Positions 35,725 to 44,551 of a stretch of 64,000 nucleotides of DNA are shown in pieces; the stretch's first letter is position 1; every line of letters begins with the position of its first letter. The position numbers were made by a program, and so were the translations under genes. The stretch is from Chloroflexota bacterium. GTDB lineage: Bacteria > Chloroflexota > Limnocylindria > Limnocylindrales > CSP1-4. Under the pieces are notes generated by a model, which did not search any database, was not told where the DNA came from, and saw nothing but the letters and a program-made list of their open reading frames with translations. The stretch lies in NCBI GenBank assembly GCA_003141955.1, contig PLOC01000033.1, positions 1 through 64,000 of the forward strand, read 5' to 3'.

Positions 35725-36117
35725 CTACGGCGGGCTGCTCTGCCCAGGGCACTTCCCCTGCGAGCACTGCACCTGCTGGACCGTGTCACCGGTGTACCCG
35801 TCGATGACAGCTCGGCTGCCGATCGGCTGACTCAGGGTTACGAGCAACTCCTCGCTCGTCCCTACGCCTGCCTCTGGCTGTGGCCAGGGAAAGATGAACG
35901 AGCCGACACTCACGATGACCCGATCAGAGGTCTCGGTGACGCCGGTGATGCGGGTCCATTGGGGAGAACTCGCATCGACCTCGACGCCGATCGTCCGGTC
36001 GTTGATGACGCGATAACCCTCGATGGGCTGTGACCGGTCGAGCCAGCGACCGACCAGGATTAGCCCGACAAGGATCGCGAGAACGACCCAGAGCCGCCTC
36101 GACTTCAGACGCTTCAC
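35725..36117 (-). CDS. hypothetical single-TM protein
   Basis: VKRLKSRRLWVVLAILVGLILVGRWLDRSQPIEGYRVINDRTIGVEVDASSPQWTRITGVTETSDRVIVSV...; GTG with GGGGGG upstream. Confidence 0.6.
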   Translation of the reverse strand: MKRLKSRRLWVVLAILVGLILVGRWLDRSQPIEGYRVINDRTIGVEVDASSPQWTRITGVTETSDRVIVSVGSFIFPWPQPEAGVGTSEELLVTLSQPIGSRAVIDGYTGDTVQQVQCSQGKCPGQSSPP

Positions 36118-36307
36118 CTGGACCCCCCTAACCTGCGCGACTGCGATCAACTCTTGATACGCACCAGGCAACCGGTCGGATCTCGGCCAATCCACGAGCG
36201 TAGTTGGGTTCGCGCCGATAGTTCGTATACAGGCTCTCACTCTACGCTGAACTCCGCCCTGGCTGCCAGCGGCTCGCTCAACCCAGTCCAGTCGGCGGAG
36301 CAGGGGA

Positions 36308-36551
36308 TCAGCCGACCCTTCTGAGCTTCCCGGTCTGCTTTGCATAGTGTTCGGCCCGGCCGAAGCCCCACAGCCCAACAGGGATGAAGAAGCGCGCCAT
36401 AACGACCAGGATCGCGACCGCGCCCCAGTCTGGCCCGGTCCCGTCAATCAGCTCCGACCGAACTCCACGCAGGACGTAGGTCGCCGGCGATAGCTCGCTG
36501 ATGTAACGGAAAGGACCAATCGAGGATGGAAGTGGTGCGTATACCCCGGTG
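36308..36551 (-). pseudogene. ABC-2 permease 3'-end fragment, copy 3
   Basis: TGVYAPLPSSIGPFRYISELSPATYVLRGVRSELIDGTGPDWGAVAILVVMARFFIPVGLWGFGRAEHYAKQTGKLRRVG*. Confidence 0.88.
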
Positions 36552-36789
36552 CTCGGGAGACTCCGCCAGTTTGCCAGGTGCCTGAGTCACGAGACCTAAG
36601 CCGGCCAGGTGAATGACGATGTGATGCCCGGATCGGGCTATATACGAAGGGCCGATCGTGCCAGAGCATTCTTGTTGAGTTCCGGCGGCCGGTGGCAACC
36701 ACCGGCGGCGGGGTCAATGCCAGACCCCGAGAGCCGACGCCTCTGCCAAGTGATTCTCCGCCCGGCAGGAGCGTGGAGGGTATGGTCGG

Positions 36790-37638
36790 ATGTCGAAGAG
36801 AACGATCGCGCTGGCATTGCTCATCGGCGGTGCGTGGCTGGTTGCTGCCGTGCCGAGGCCGGTCGCCGCTGACGGCCCATTCCCGATGACCTGCACCTTC
36901 TCTGACAGTGCCAAGAGCACCAAGCCACTGGTCGTGACTGTCAAGCTGTCGTGTTCTGGCACCAACGAATACGGCTCCACGGTCGACGCGTCGTTGATCG
37001 GCCCGGCGACGGTCGACTTCTACTCGGGAACGAACCTTAGCTGGACCACAGCCGTTCAGGTCCCGGTTGCCGGCGTTTACCAACTGAGCATCACTGCGAC
37101 CGCCAGATACTCAGACGGATCTTCAAGCAGCGGCACCTATGTCTGTTGCTCGGTCCAGGCATACCCAGCGGACGCCGCCACACCGACTCCCCAACCGACT
37201 CCGCCTGCGACTCCACCGCCGGCGTCTACGCCGGCCCCGCCTGCGCCCACGCCGAAACCAAAGCCGGCCCCGCCTGCGCCCACGCCGAAACCAAAGCCGG
37301 CCCCGGCCGCGACTCCGGCACCGACCGCCACCCCTGCCGAGACGGCGACACCGAGCCCTTCGCCAACCGACACCCCGCAGCCCACGCCAGCGGTAGGGAG
37401 CGCGCCTCCGAGCGCGGCACCATCACCCTCCGCGGAGTTGGCGCCGAGCCCGTCGGCCTCGCCGTCGAGTTCTCCCACGCCGGCTCCTGCCAGCACCGGG
37501 GGGACCCAGGACCCGTCGAGCGTTAGTCCTTATCTCGTGGCAGGGGCAGTTGCCGCGATCCTTGCGGTGCTCGTTCTGCTGCTTCTACTCGGTCTGGTGA
37601 AGTGGCGGCGCAGGCGCCGAGATGGTCTGCCCGGGTAG
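36790..37638 (+). CDS. secreted, membrane-anchored protein with Pro/Ser-rich stalk and C-terminal TM
   Basis: Signal peptide MSKRTIALALLIGGAWLVAAVPRPVAADG; (PAPPAPTPKPK)n stalk; VAGAVAAILAVLVLLLLLGLVKWRRRRRDGLPG*. Confidence 0.8.
   Translation: MSKRTIALALLIGGAWLVAAVPRPVAADGPFPMTCTFSDSAKSTKPLVVTVKLSCSGTNEYGSTVDASLIGPATVDFYSGTNLSWTTAVQVPVAGVYQLSITATARYSDGSSSSGTYVCCSVQAYPADAATPTPQPTPPATPPPASTPAPPAPTPKPKPAPPAPTPKPKPAPAATPAPTATPAETATPSPSPTDTPQPTPAVGSAPPSAAPSPSAELAPSPSASPSSSPTPAPASTGGTQDPSSVSPYLVAGAVAAILAVLVLLLLLGLVKWRRRRRDGLPG
37231..37296 (+). repeat. exact 33-bp tandem repeat x2 in the Pro-rich stalk
   Basis: CCGGCCCCGCCTGCGCCCACGCCGAAACCAAAG at 37231-37263 and 37264-37296. Confidence 0.9.
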
Positions 37639-37751
37639 AACGAGCCGGTGGAGTAAGGCAACCAAGTATCCAGACCGGCTGACCGCCATGGCCTCAGCTC
37701 TTGTGGGGCCGCCGACTTCGGCTTTCGTCGAGTCGGCCTCAGGGACAATCA

Positions 37752-37966
37752 GCCGGGGTAGCGCTTGCGAGCGATACGCTCGGCGGAGGCATTGCGAACC
37801 GCTTTGCCGAACTGCCGGTCCGTCTCCCGACGCGCCGCGGGTGTCGGCTGGTCGGCCAGTTCGCGGGCCAGGCGGCGATAGGCTTTGAGACGCGCCTGAT
37901 CGAGCCTTCCACTCGCCACAGCTGTCTGGACAGCGCAGCCGGGCTCGAACTTGTGAGACCAGTCGG
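37752..37966 (-). pseudogene. rsgA 3'-end fragment
   Basis: DWSHKFEPGCAVQTAVASGRLDQARLKAYRRLARELADQPTPAARRETDRQFGKAVRNASAERIARKRYPG* aligns by eye to the repaired C-terminus of the 32-33 kb rsgA. Confidence 0.82.
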
Positions 37967-37970
37967 CGTG

Positions 37971-38075
37971 CTGCTGCTTCTACTCGGCCTGGTGAAGAGG
38001 CGGCGCGGGCGCCGAGATCGTCTGCCCGGGCAGAACGGGCCAGCGGAGTAGGCCACCAAGTATTCCAGACCGGGT
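37971..38075 (+). repeat. second copy of the 36790-37638 gene 3' end (matches 37576-37678)
   Basis: CTGCTGCTTCTACTCGG[T/C]CTGGTGAAG...CGAGAT.GTCTGCCCGGG.AGAACG.GCC...ACCAAGTAT.CCAGACCGG in both. Confidence 0.85.
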
Positions 38076-38156
38076 AGGCCGCCTTCGTCCGCGCGATGGC
38101 GCAGTCGCCCGGTTGGAGAGGCGAAGGCCTCGCCGTTGGCTCCGACAACGAGCCAC

Positions 38157-38951
38157 TCATCCGACCCTCTTCAACTTGCCGGTCCGCTTGGCGTAGCGTT
38201 CGGCGCGGCCGAACCCCCACAGCCCAACTGGGATGAAGAAGCAGGCCATCACGACCAGGATGGCCACCTCGGCCCAATCGGGCCCGCTGCCGTCGATCAA
38301 TGCCGACCGCACGCCACGAAGGACGTAGGTCGCGGGCGATAGCTCGCTGATGTAACGGAGCGGACCAATCGAGGACGGAAGTGGTGCGTATACCCCGCTG
38401 ATCAGCAGCAGGCACGACTGCATGACGAAGACCATCTGCGAGCCGCGCTCGACAGACATCATGGGCAGGATCGCGGCCAGCATGCCGATGCCGATCAGGC
38501 TGGCGGAGCCGACGACCATGAAGACTGCGGCCGCACCCAGGTTGGCGTGTCCGAGATCCAGTGAGAAGAAAAGTACGAGGACGATGAGCAGGATCGCGGT
38601 GTGGATCAGGCCGTACACCACGGCGTACAGGGCGGACCCGAGCAGCTGCACGGAGCGCCGGACCGGCGCCATCATCGTGTACTCGAGCGTGCCCTCCCAG
38701 CGCTCCCAGGTGATCGTGTCGCCGATCGACTGGAAGACCACGGACAGGTAGTTCCAGAAGACGGCGCCGACCACGAGCGACATGAGCAGACGGCGGCTGC
38801 CGACCGACTGGCCGATCAGCGAGACCGACAGCGCGCCCGCTACGGCGTAGACGAGGAATGCGACCTCCCAGCCCCAGTAACGTTTGGTGAGGTTGAAGTT
38901 GCGCTCGACGAAGGCGTAGCTCGCCAGCGCCTCGCGCCTGATTGCAGTCAA
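38157..38951 (-). CDS. ABC-2 type transporter permease (full-length copy)
   Basis: ALASYAFVERNFNLTKRYWGWEVAFLVYAVAGALSVSLIG..., C-terminus shared with three fragments; TTG 38951 chosen over the 39011 start. Confidence 0.85.
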   Translation of the reverse strand: MTAIRREALASYAFVERNFNLTKRYWGWEVAFLVYAVAGALSVSLIGQSVGSRRLLMSLVVGAVFWNYLSVVFQSIGDTITWERWEGTLEYTMMAPVRRSVQLLGSALYAVVYGLIHTAILLIVLVLFFSLDLGHANLGAAAVFMVVGSASLIGIGMLAAILPMMSVERGSQMVFVMQSCLLLISGVYAPLPSSIGPLRYISELSPATYVLRGVRSALIDGSGPDWAEVAILVVMACFFIPVGLWGFGRAERYAKRTGKLKRVG

Positions 38952-39204
38952 GTTAGGTCTCCTGGTGGGCGGCCAGCTGGAGCGGGCCATCGGCCGCGAG
39001 CATCGACCCAACCCGGATCAGCCCGAAACCGAGGCGATGACGGACAGAGCGGCGCCGGATCTGGCTTCGGTCTACCGACCGGAAGCGAAGCAGGCGTTCG
39101 ATCTCCCGCTGGCGTTCCCTGTGTATCTCCAGGGCGAGATAGTGCGAATGCAACGAAGTGTCCCTTTCAGTTGTGTGGGTCCGATCTAGTAGCCGGCAGA
39201 GCGG

Positions 39205-40086
39205 CTACTCGACCTGTCCGGCTTCGCCCTCCTCGATGTCGTCGTCGAGGGAGCGGCCGGTGTATTGCATGAAGGCGCTCTCGAGCGTGGGCGGAAGCCC
39301 GTGTTCGAAGGCGACCCGTGTCTTGAGGCGTTCGGGCGTTTCCTCGGCCGTCAGTCGCCCGCCGGCCAGGATCCCGATTCGGCCGCACAGCCGATCCGCC
39401 TCCGCGAGGTCGTGCGTGGTCAGCACGATCGTGGCGTCGTGATCGGCCCGAAGCTCTTCGATGAAGGCCTGGACGTCGAGCTTCGAGCGCGGGTCGAGCC
39501 CGGTCGTGGGCTCGTCCAGCAGCAGCAGCGTGGGGCTCGTCAGGATGGCCCTGGCGATCGCCACCTTCTGCTGCATGCCCCGGCTCATCTGCTCGACCGG
39601 CCGGCCCATTCGCTTCTCGCCGATCCCGAGCCGAGCCATGATCTCGGCTGCCTTGCGGCGGGCTTCGCCCGCGTCGAGGCCGTAGAGTCGGGCCGCGAAC
39701 GAGAGGTTCTCGGCCGGCGAGAGCTTCTTGAAAAAGGCGGCGTCGACGCTGACCCGGTTGATCAGCCGCTTGACCGCCATCTCGTCTCGGGCCAGGTCGT
39801 GGCCGAAGACCTCGACGCGACCTGCGTCGAGGGTCAGCAGGCCGCTGACCAGGCGAATGAACGTGGACTTGCCGCTTCCGTTCGCCCCGAGCAGGCCGTA
39901 GATCTCGCCCCGCTCGATGCGGATCGAGACGTCATCCACGGCCATGACCGGCGGCTTGCGCCGATCGACCTTGAACCCTTTGGTAGCGTGCTCGACCAGC
40001 AGGGCGGCCGGGCCGGCCCGGAACTCTTTGGCGATGGGCCGGCCCGAGGCCGGCGATTGAGTTGTTTCCAGAACCGCGATGCTCAT
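39205..40086 (-). CDS. ABC transporter ATP-binding protein (exporter type)
   Basis: Walker A GLLGANGSGKSTFIRL, signature MSRGMQQKVAIARAILTSPTLLLLDEPTTGLDP. Confidence 0.95.
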   Translation of the reverse strand: MSIAVLETTQSPASGRPIAKEFRAGPAALLVEHATKGFKVDRRKPPVMAVDDVSIRIERGEIYGLLGANGSGKSTFIRLVSGLLTLDAGRVEVFGHDLARDEMAVKRLINRVSVDAAFFKKLSPAENLSFAARLYGLDAGEARRKAAEIMARLGIGEKRMGRPVEQMSRGMQQKVAIARAILTSPTLLLLDEPTTGLDPRSKLDVQAFIEELRADHDATIVLTTHDLAEADRLCGRIGILAGGRLTAEETPERLKTRVAFEHGLPPTLESAFMQYTGRSLDDDIEEGEAGQVE

Positions 40087-40197
40087 TGGCTCCTCCCTCG
40101 GGTGGAGCTCGCGGCCGTGGAGGAACCGCGAGCTGGTTTGAAGCGGGATGGGGGTCGCGGCTCGCCCCCGAGGCGTTCGCGCCTGCCAGGGGGCATG

Positions 40198-40230
40198 AAA
40201 AAAGCCGGGGGCCCGATCTGGCCCACGGCT
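40198..40230 (-). terminator. intrinsic terminator in the ABC-ATPase leader
   Basis: Minus strand GCCGTGGGCC-AGATC-GGGCCCCCGGC-TTTTTT. Confidence 0.75.
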
Positions 40231-40304
40231 CAGAGGTTCGTCCTGGCGGCACTACCGCCTGGGGCTAACTCCCGGTGGGCGCAGATCTCCCGCACACGAC
40301 GGGC

Positions 40305-40370
40305 TTACCGCTCGCGAGAGCGGCTCCTGCCGTGGCGTTGCCGGCGAGATTGCGCACGAACACACCTCAT
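40305..40370 (-). CDS. candidate Arg-rich leader peptide MRCVRAQSRRQRHGRSRSRER
   Basis: 21-codon ORF (9 of 21 Arg) upstream of the terminator preceding the ABC ATPase. Confidence 0.5.
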   Translation of the reverse strand: MRCVRAQSRRQRHGRSRSRER

Positions 40371-40646
40371 GTTGCTGCCGCCCTGGTGGCGGACCTGGGG
40401 GAGTCTACGGGGGGTTGCTGAAAACTGTCAATGGCCGGGCTCGCTCGGGCGCAGCGCCGGCGGTCGAGCTGCCGATTCCCTGCACGAGGCAGGCCGCCGC
40501 GGCCGTTCCTCGGGCGATCGGACGCCGCCCGCGGGCCACTGTAAGATCTCTCCCGGTACAGAGAGGGCGCGAAGGGCTGGCACGGCCCCTTCCGGACGAG
40601 TCCAGGATTACCTCAATTGCTGCCCGTGCGCATTCGGTGATCAACA

Positions 40647-41723
40647 ATGACGAAGTCTCGAATGGCGAAGTCCCGTTCTCTTCGCATCGCCATGATGGTC
40701 GCCCTGGCGGCGGCGGTTTCCGCCTGCTGGTTCAGCAGCCCGACCCCGACGGCGGCTCCGGCCACGCCGCCGCCCGCCACCCCTACTCCGGCTCCGACCC
40801 GGACGCCGAAGGTCCTCACGTACAAGGACATGGTCGTCGGATTCATCCAGACGGGATCGGAGAGCCCCTGGCGGGTCGCGAACACGGCCAGCTTCACCGA
40901 CACGGCGACCGCCGACGGCATCACCCTCAAGGTCTTCGATTCCCAGGACAGTTTCCAGAACCAGATCGCCGGCTTCCATCAGTTCATCAGTGACCTGTCC
41001 GTCAACGTCATCGTCCTCGACCCCGTCGACACCACCGGCTACGACGCGGTCCTCAAGCAAGCCAAAGCTGCCGGCAAGGTCGTTGTGATCGAAGACCTCA
41101 AGATCGATGCCGACCCGAGCCTGTACACGAGTTACGTCGGTCCGGACTTCGTCGCCGAGGGTCAGAATGCCGCGACGGCGATGTGCGGCCTCCTGACGGG
41201 GTTCACGGCCGACAAGCACAACGTTGTCGAGATCACGGGCGCCGTCGGCGATGCGATCGGTATGGACCGCGGCGAGGGCTTCCGCGACAAGATGGGCGAC
41301 TGCGGCATCACGATCCCGGCGGGCTTCAGTCAGAGCGGCGATTGGAGCGTGGCCCAGTCCAAGTCCGTCATGACGGCCATGCTCAAGAAGACCAAGAACA
41401 TCCAGGGCGTCTTCGCCCAGGACGACGAGGAAGCGATCGGGGCAATCCAGGCGATCAAGGCCGCCGGCCTCAAGCCCGGCAAGGACATCATGGTCGTCGG
41501 CATAGACGCCACCGCCGACGGGTTCAATGCCCTCATCGCCGGCGACCTCGGTGCGGACATCGAGTACAACCCGCTCCTCGCCCCACAGGTTTACGACACC
41601 GCCCTCAACGGCCTGAAGGGCTACATCGGCATCCCGAAGTGGATTCCGTCCAAGGAGAGCACGTTCCTGGCGTCGCAGGGTGCCGCGGCTCTGCAGGCGA
41701 TCCTCGCGACCCGCACGTACTGA
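40647..41723 (+). CDS. sugar ABC transporter substrate-binding lipoprotein
   Basis: Lipobox AAAVSACWFSS; MVVGFIQTGSESPWRVANTASF, NVIVLDPVDTTGYDAVLKQAKAAGKVVVIED, GVFAQDDEEAIGAIQAIKAAGLKPGKDIMVVGIDA. Confidence 0.92.
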   Translation: MTKSRMAKSRSLRIAMMVALAAAVSACWFSSPTPTAAPATPPPATPTPAPTRTPKVLTYKDMVVGFIQTGSESPWRVANTASFTDTATADGITLKVFDSQDSFQNQIAGFHQFISDLSVNVIVLDPVDTTGYDAVLKQAKAAGKVVVIEDLKIDADPSLYTSYVGPDFVAEGQNAATAMCGLLTGFTADKHNVVEITGAVGDAIGMDRGEGFRDKMGDCGITIPAGFSQSGDWSVAQSKSVMTAMLKKTKNIQGVFAQDDEEAIGAIQAIKAAGLKPGKDIMVVGIDATADGFNALIAGDLGADIEYNPLLAPQVYDTALNGLKGYIGIPKWIPSKESTFLASQGAAALQAILATRTY

Positions 41724-41974
41724 GCCCCGGCGGGTGGCGGCAGACTCCCAGAGGATCGCCGCCGAGCCCCCGGCGGACGCAACGAGCCCATGAGGCATCT
41801 CGGGCGGTCCGACCGACCCGACCTGAGCCGTCCGCTCGGCGGCGGGGAGGGGACATGCGGCACGGCGACGCGCCCGACGCTCGCTGTACCATTCACGGGC
41901 CATCAATGGACCCGTTCCCGGCTTTGGGGCGCCTCACGCGCCCGAGGCCGGGCATCGTCAGGAGAACGAACGCA

Positions 41975-43372
41975 ATGCCCAAGGTTGCCGGCTCCGTCAA
42001 GGAGCTCCTTGCCGCCCTCGACGGCATAGTGCGGATCGATGGGGAGCGACTCGCCATAACCGACGAATCCGCCCTCCGGACGCGCGGCATCTACGACCTC
42101 GCCTGGACCGCCACTTTCAGCGAGGATGAGGCCACGGTCGAAGCCGCCCGCTGGATCGTCTGGGAAGCCAGCCAGGCCATCGGCGCTCGCTCTGCGAGCA
42201 TCCAGGAGCTGTACAACGCCCGTGCCCGGAACGAGTACCAGGGGATGACCGTTCCGGCCATCAACCTGCGGGCGCAGACCTTCGACATGGCCCGCGTCAT
42301 CCTCGAGACGGCCAAGAAGAACGACTCCGCCGCCGTCATCTTCGAGCTGGCGCGCTCCGAGCAGATCTACACCTTCCAGCGAGTCTTCGAGTACGCCACG
42401 AGCGTTCTCGCCGGCGCCATCGCTGCCGGCTGGAAGGGGCCCGTCTTCATCCAGGGCGACCACTACCAGTTCAATGCCAAGAAGTACGCGGCCGACGCCG
42501 AGAAGATGACCGACGAGATCCGCAAGGGCTGCCGCGACGCCATCGCCGCCGGCTACCGGAACATCGACATCGACAGCTCGACTCTGGTGGACCTTTCGCA
42601 TCCCACGCTCGATGCCCAGCAGCGTGAGAACTACATGCGCGCGGCCGAGCTGACCGCCCTCATCCGCTCGCTCGAGACCGACGGCGTGACCGTCAGCGTC
42701 GGCGGCGAGATCGGCGAGGTCGGCAAGAAGAACTCCACAACGGACGAGCTCAAAGCCTACCTCGACGGCTACCGTCGCGAGCTTGACGCCCGGGCGAAGG
42801 GCGCGATCGGCCTCTCGAAGGTCTCCGTCCAGACCGGCACGAGCCACGGCGGCACTCCGCTGGCGGACGGCGGCGTGGCCGCGGTCGCGCTCGACTTCGG
42901 CGTCCTGACCGAGCTTTCGGCCGTCGCCCGCGAGTACGGGCTGTCGGGCGCGGTCCAGCACGGCGCGAGCACTCTGCCGGACGACATGTTCCACAAGTTC
43001 CCGGCCACCGGCTGCGCCGAGATCCACCTCGCCACCGGCTTCCAGAACGCCCTGTTCGAGCACCCGGCCTTCCCGGCCGAGATGCACAAGGCGATCGAGG
43101 CGTGGGTCTTTGCCAATTGCCAGGACGAGCGCAAGCCCGATCAGACCGACACGCAGTTCGTCTACACGGCTCGCAAGAAGGCGATCGGCCCGTTCAAGCG
43201 CCAGCTCTGGGATCTGCCGACCAAGGGCGCGATCCTCGCCTCGCAGGCCGCCAAGGTCGACTTCCTCTTCAAGCAGCTCGGCACGCCGGGCAGCCGCGCC
43301 CTCGTCGAGAAGTACGTCAAGCCGGTCGAGTTCCACAAGCCCATGCCCGCGCCGCTCAAGACGGCGATCTAG
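41975..43372 (+). CDS. class II fructose-bisphosphate aldolase-like protein
   Basis: FIQGDHYQFNAKKYAADAEKMTDEI, GYRNIDIDSSTLVDLSHPTLDAQQRENYMRAAELTALIRSLE, VSVGGEIGEVGKKNSTTDELKAYLDG, QTGTSHGG, LATGFQN. Confidence 0.85.
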   Translation: MPKVAGSVKELLAALDGIVRIDGERLAITDESALRTRGIYDLAWTATFSEDEATVEAARWIVWEASQAIGARSASIQELYNARARNEYQGMTVPAINLRAQTFDMARVILETAKKNDSAAVIFELARSEQIYTFQRVFEYATSVLAGAIAAGWKGPVFIQGDHYQFNAKKYAADAEKMTDEIRKGCRDAIAAGYRNIDIDSSTLVDLSHPTLDAQQRENYMRAAELTALIRSLETDGVTVSVGGEIGEVGKKNSTTDELKAYLDGYRRELDARAKGAIGLSKVSVQTGTSHGGTPLADGGVAAVALDFGVLTELSAVAREYGLSGAVQHGASTLPDDMFHKFPATGCAEIHLATGFQNALFEHPAFPAEMHKAIEAWVFANCQDERKPDQTDTQFVYTARKKAIGPFKRQLWDLPTKGAILASQAAKVDFLFKQLGTPGSRALVEKYVKPVEFHKPMPAPLKTAI

Positions 43373-43395
43373 GCGTCTGCCCGGTTCACAACGCT

Positions 43396-43423
43396 CGAAG
43401 GGCGCCCGCAGGGGCGCCCTTCG
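43396..43423. terminator. perfect 12-bp-stem hairpin CGAAGGGCGCCC-GCAG-GGGCGCCCTTCG
   Basis: Exact inverted repeat just after the aldolase stop. Confidence 0.75.
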
Positions 43424-43454
43424 GCTTCCCGACGCCCGCCCGGGAGGACCCCCT

Positions 43455-44266
43455 TTGGACACCTGGAAGTTCTACGACATCACGCATCGGGATCACGTCC
43501 TGTGCAACCCCACCAGCATCGGAAAGCTCGACGAGCTCATCGGGTTGCTCGATCTCGGGCCGGAACCGCGCGTCCTGGACATCGCCTCGGGCAAGGGAGA
43601 GTTCATCGTCCGGGTCGCGGAGCGGTTCGGCGGCTCGGCAGGCCGTGGTGTCCGGGCCGTCGCGGTCGACATCTCGCCGTACTGCACGGCGGAGCTTCGG
43701 GCGACCGCTGCCCGGCGGAGCTTCGGGCGACCGCTGCCCGGCGGATCCCCGCCGCCGAGATCGAGGTCCTGGAGATGGATGGCGCCGACTACCATCCCGC
43801 CGCGGGGACGTTCGACCTCGCTTCCTGCCTGGGCGCCAGCTGGACGTACGGCGGGCACCGTCCGACGCTTCGCTTCCTGGCGCAGGCGACGCGGCCGGGT
43901 GGCTGCGTCGTCGTTGGCGATCCCTTCTGGAGGAAGGAGCCCGTGGCGGAGTACCTGGCGTGGTCGGGCATCAGACGCGACGAGTATGGTAGTCACGCTC
44001 AGAACGTCGAGGCCGGCGAGGCCGAGGAGCTCGTGCCGTGGCTCGCGCTGGTGAGCTCGGATGACGAGTGGGACCACTACGAGACGCTCCAGTGGCGCGC
44101 GGCGGCCCGATACGCCAACTCGCACCCGGAGGACCCCGACGTGACCGAGCTGCTCACCCGGGTGGAGAAGAACAGGCGCGAGTATCTCAACTGGGGCCGG
44201 GACACGCTCGGTTGGGCGCTCTACCTCTTCGCAAAGCGGCAGGATCACGCGCCGGCCGCTCCATAG
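43455..44266 (+). pseudogene. class I SAM-dependent methyltransferase disrupted by a 26-bp tandem duplication
   Basis: LGPEPRVLDIASGKGEFIVRVAERFGG...VAVDISPYCTAELRATAARR in one frame; IPAAEIEVLEMDGADYHPAAGTFDLASCLGASWTYGGHRPTL... in another; removing one 26-bp copy rejoins them. Confidence 0.85.
43687..43738 (+). repeat. exact 26-bp tandem duplication CGGCGGAGCTTCGGGCGACCGCTGCC x2
   Basis: 43687-43712 and 43713-43738, followed by partial CGGCGGA. Confidence 0.95.
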
Positions 44267-44551
44267 GAGCCTGTCGAGGCGACGTCGAGGCGACGGGCGG
44301 TTGACCGCGAGCCCGGCCGGGTCAGCGCGTGGCTTCCAGGGCTGCCACCAGACTGGCGAGCCAGGCCTGGTCGGCGGCCGAAGGGTCGGGCAGCGGTGAG
44401 CACCGAGAAGGCGACGTTGTCGACGACGCCCGCGCCGCGGTAGCCCGCGCGGCCGCTCGCGTCCCGGTCTCCTGCCGGTCAGGCGGGGCCTCGGTCGGCG
44501 ACGCGTCGATCGGAGCCTTCGGGCCGCTTTCCGTCCGGCTACGATTCGCTC

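Noticed and set aside
37231-37296. Possible CRISPR-like repeat
   Set aside because: Two contiguous coding repeats without spacers; it is a proline-rich stalk duplication. No CRISPR array was seen anywhere in the window.
37137-37496. Gly-rich minus-strand ORF (GVGAGVAAGAGFGFGVGAGG...)
   Set aside because: Reverse complement of the Pro/Ala/Thr-rich stalk repeats in 36790-37638
40198-40400. Known riboswitch class upstream of the ABC ATPase
   Set aside because: Compared by eye with remembered conserved cores (TPP, SAM, cobalamin, c-di-GMP, fluoride, guanidine); none matched, so only an uORF/terminator attenuator is proposed
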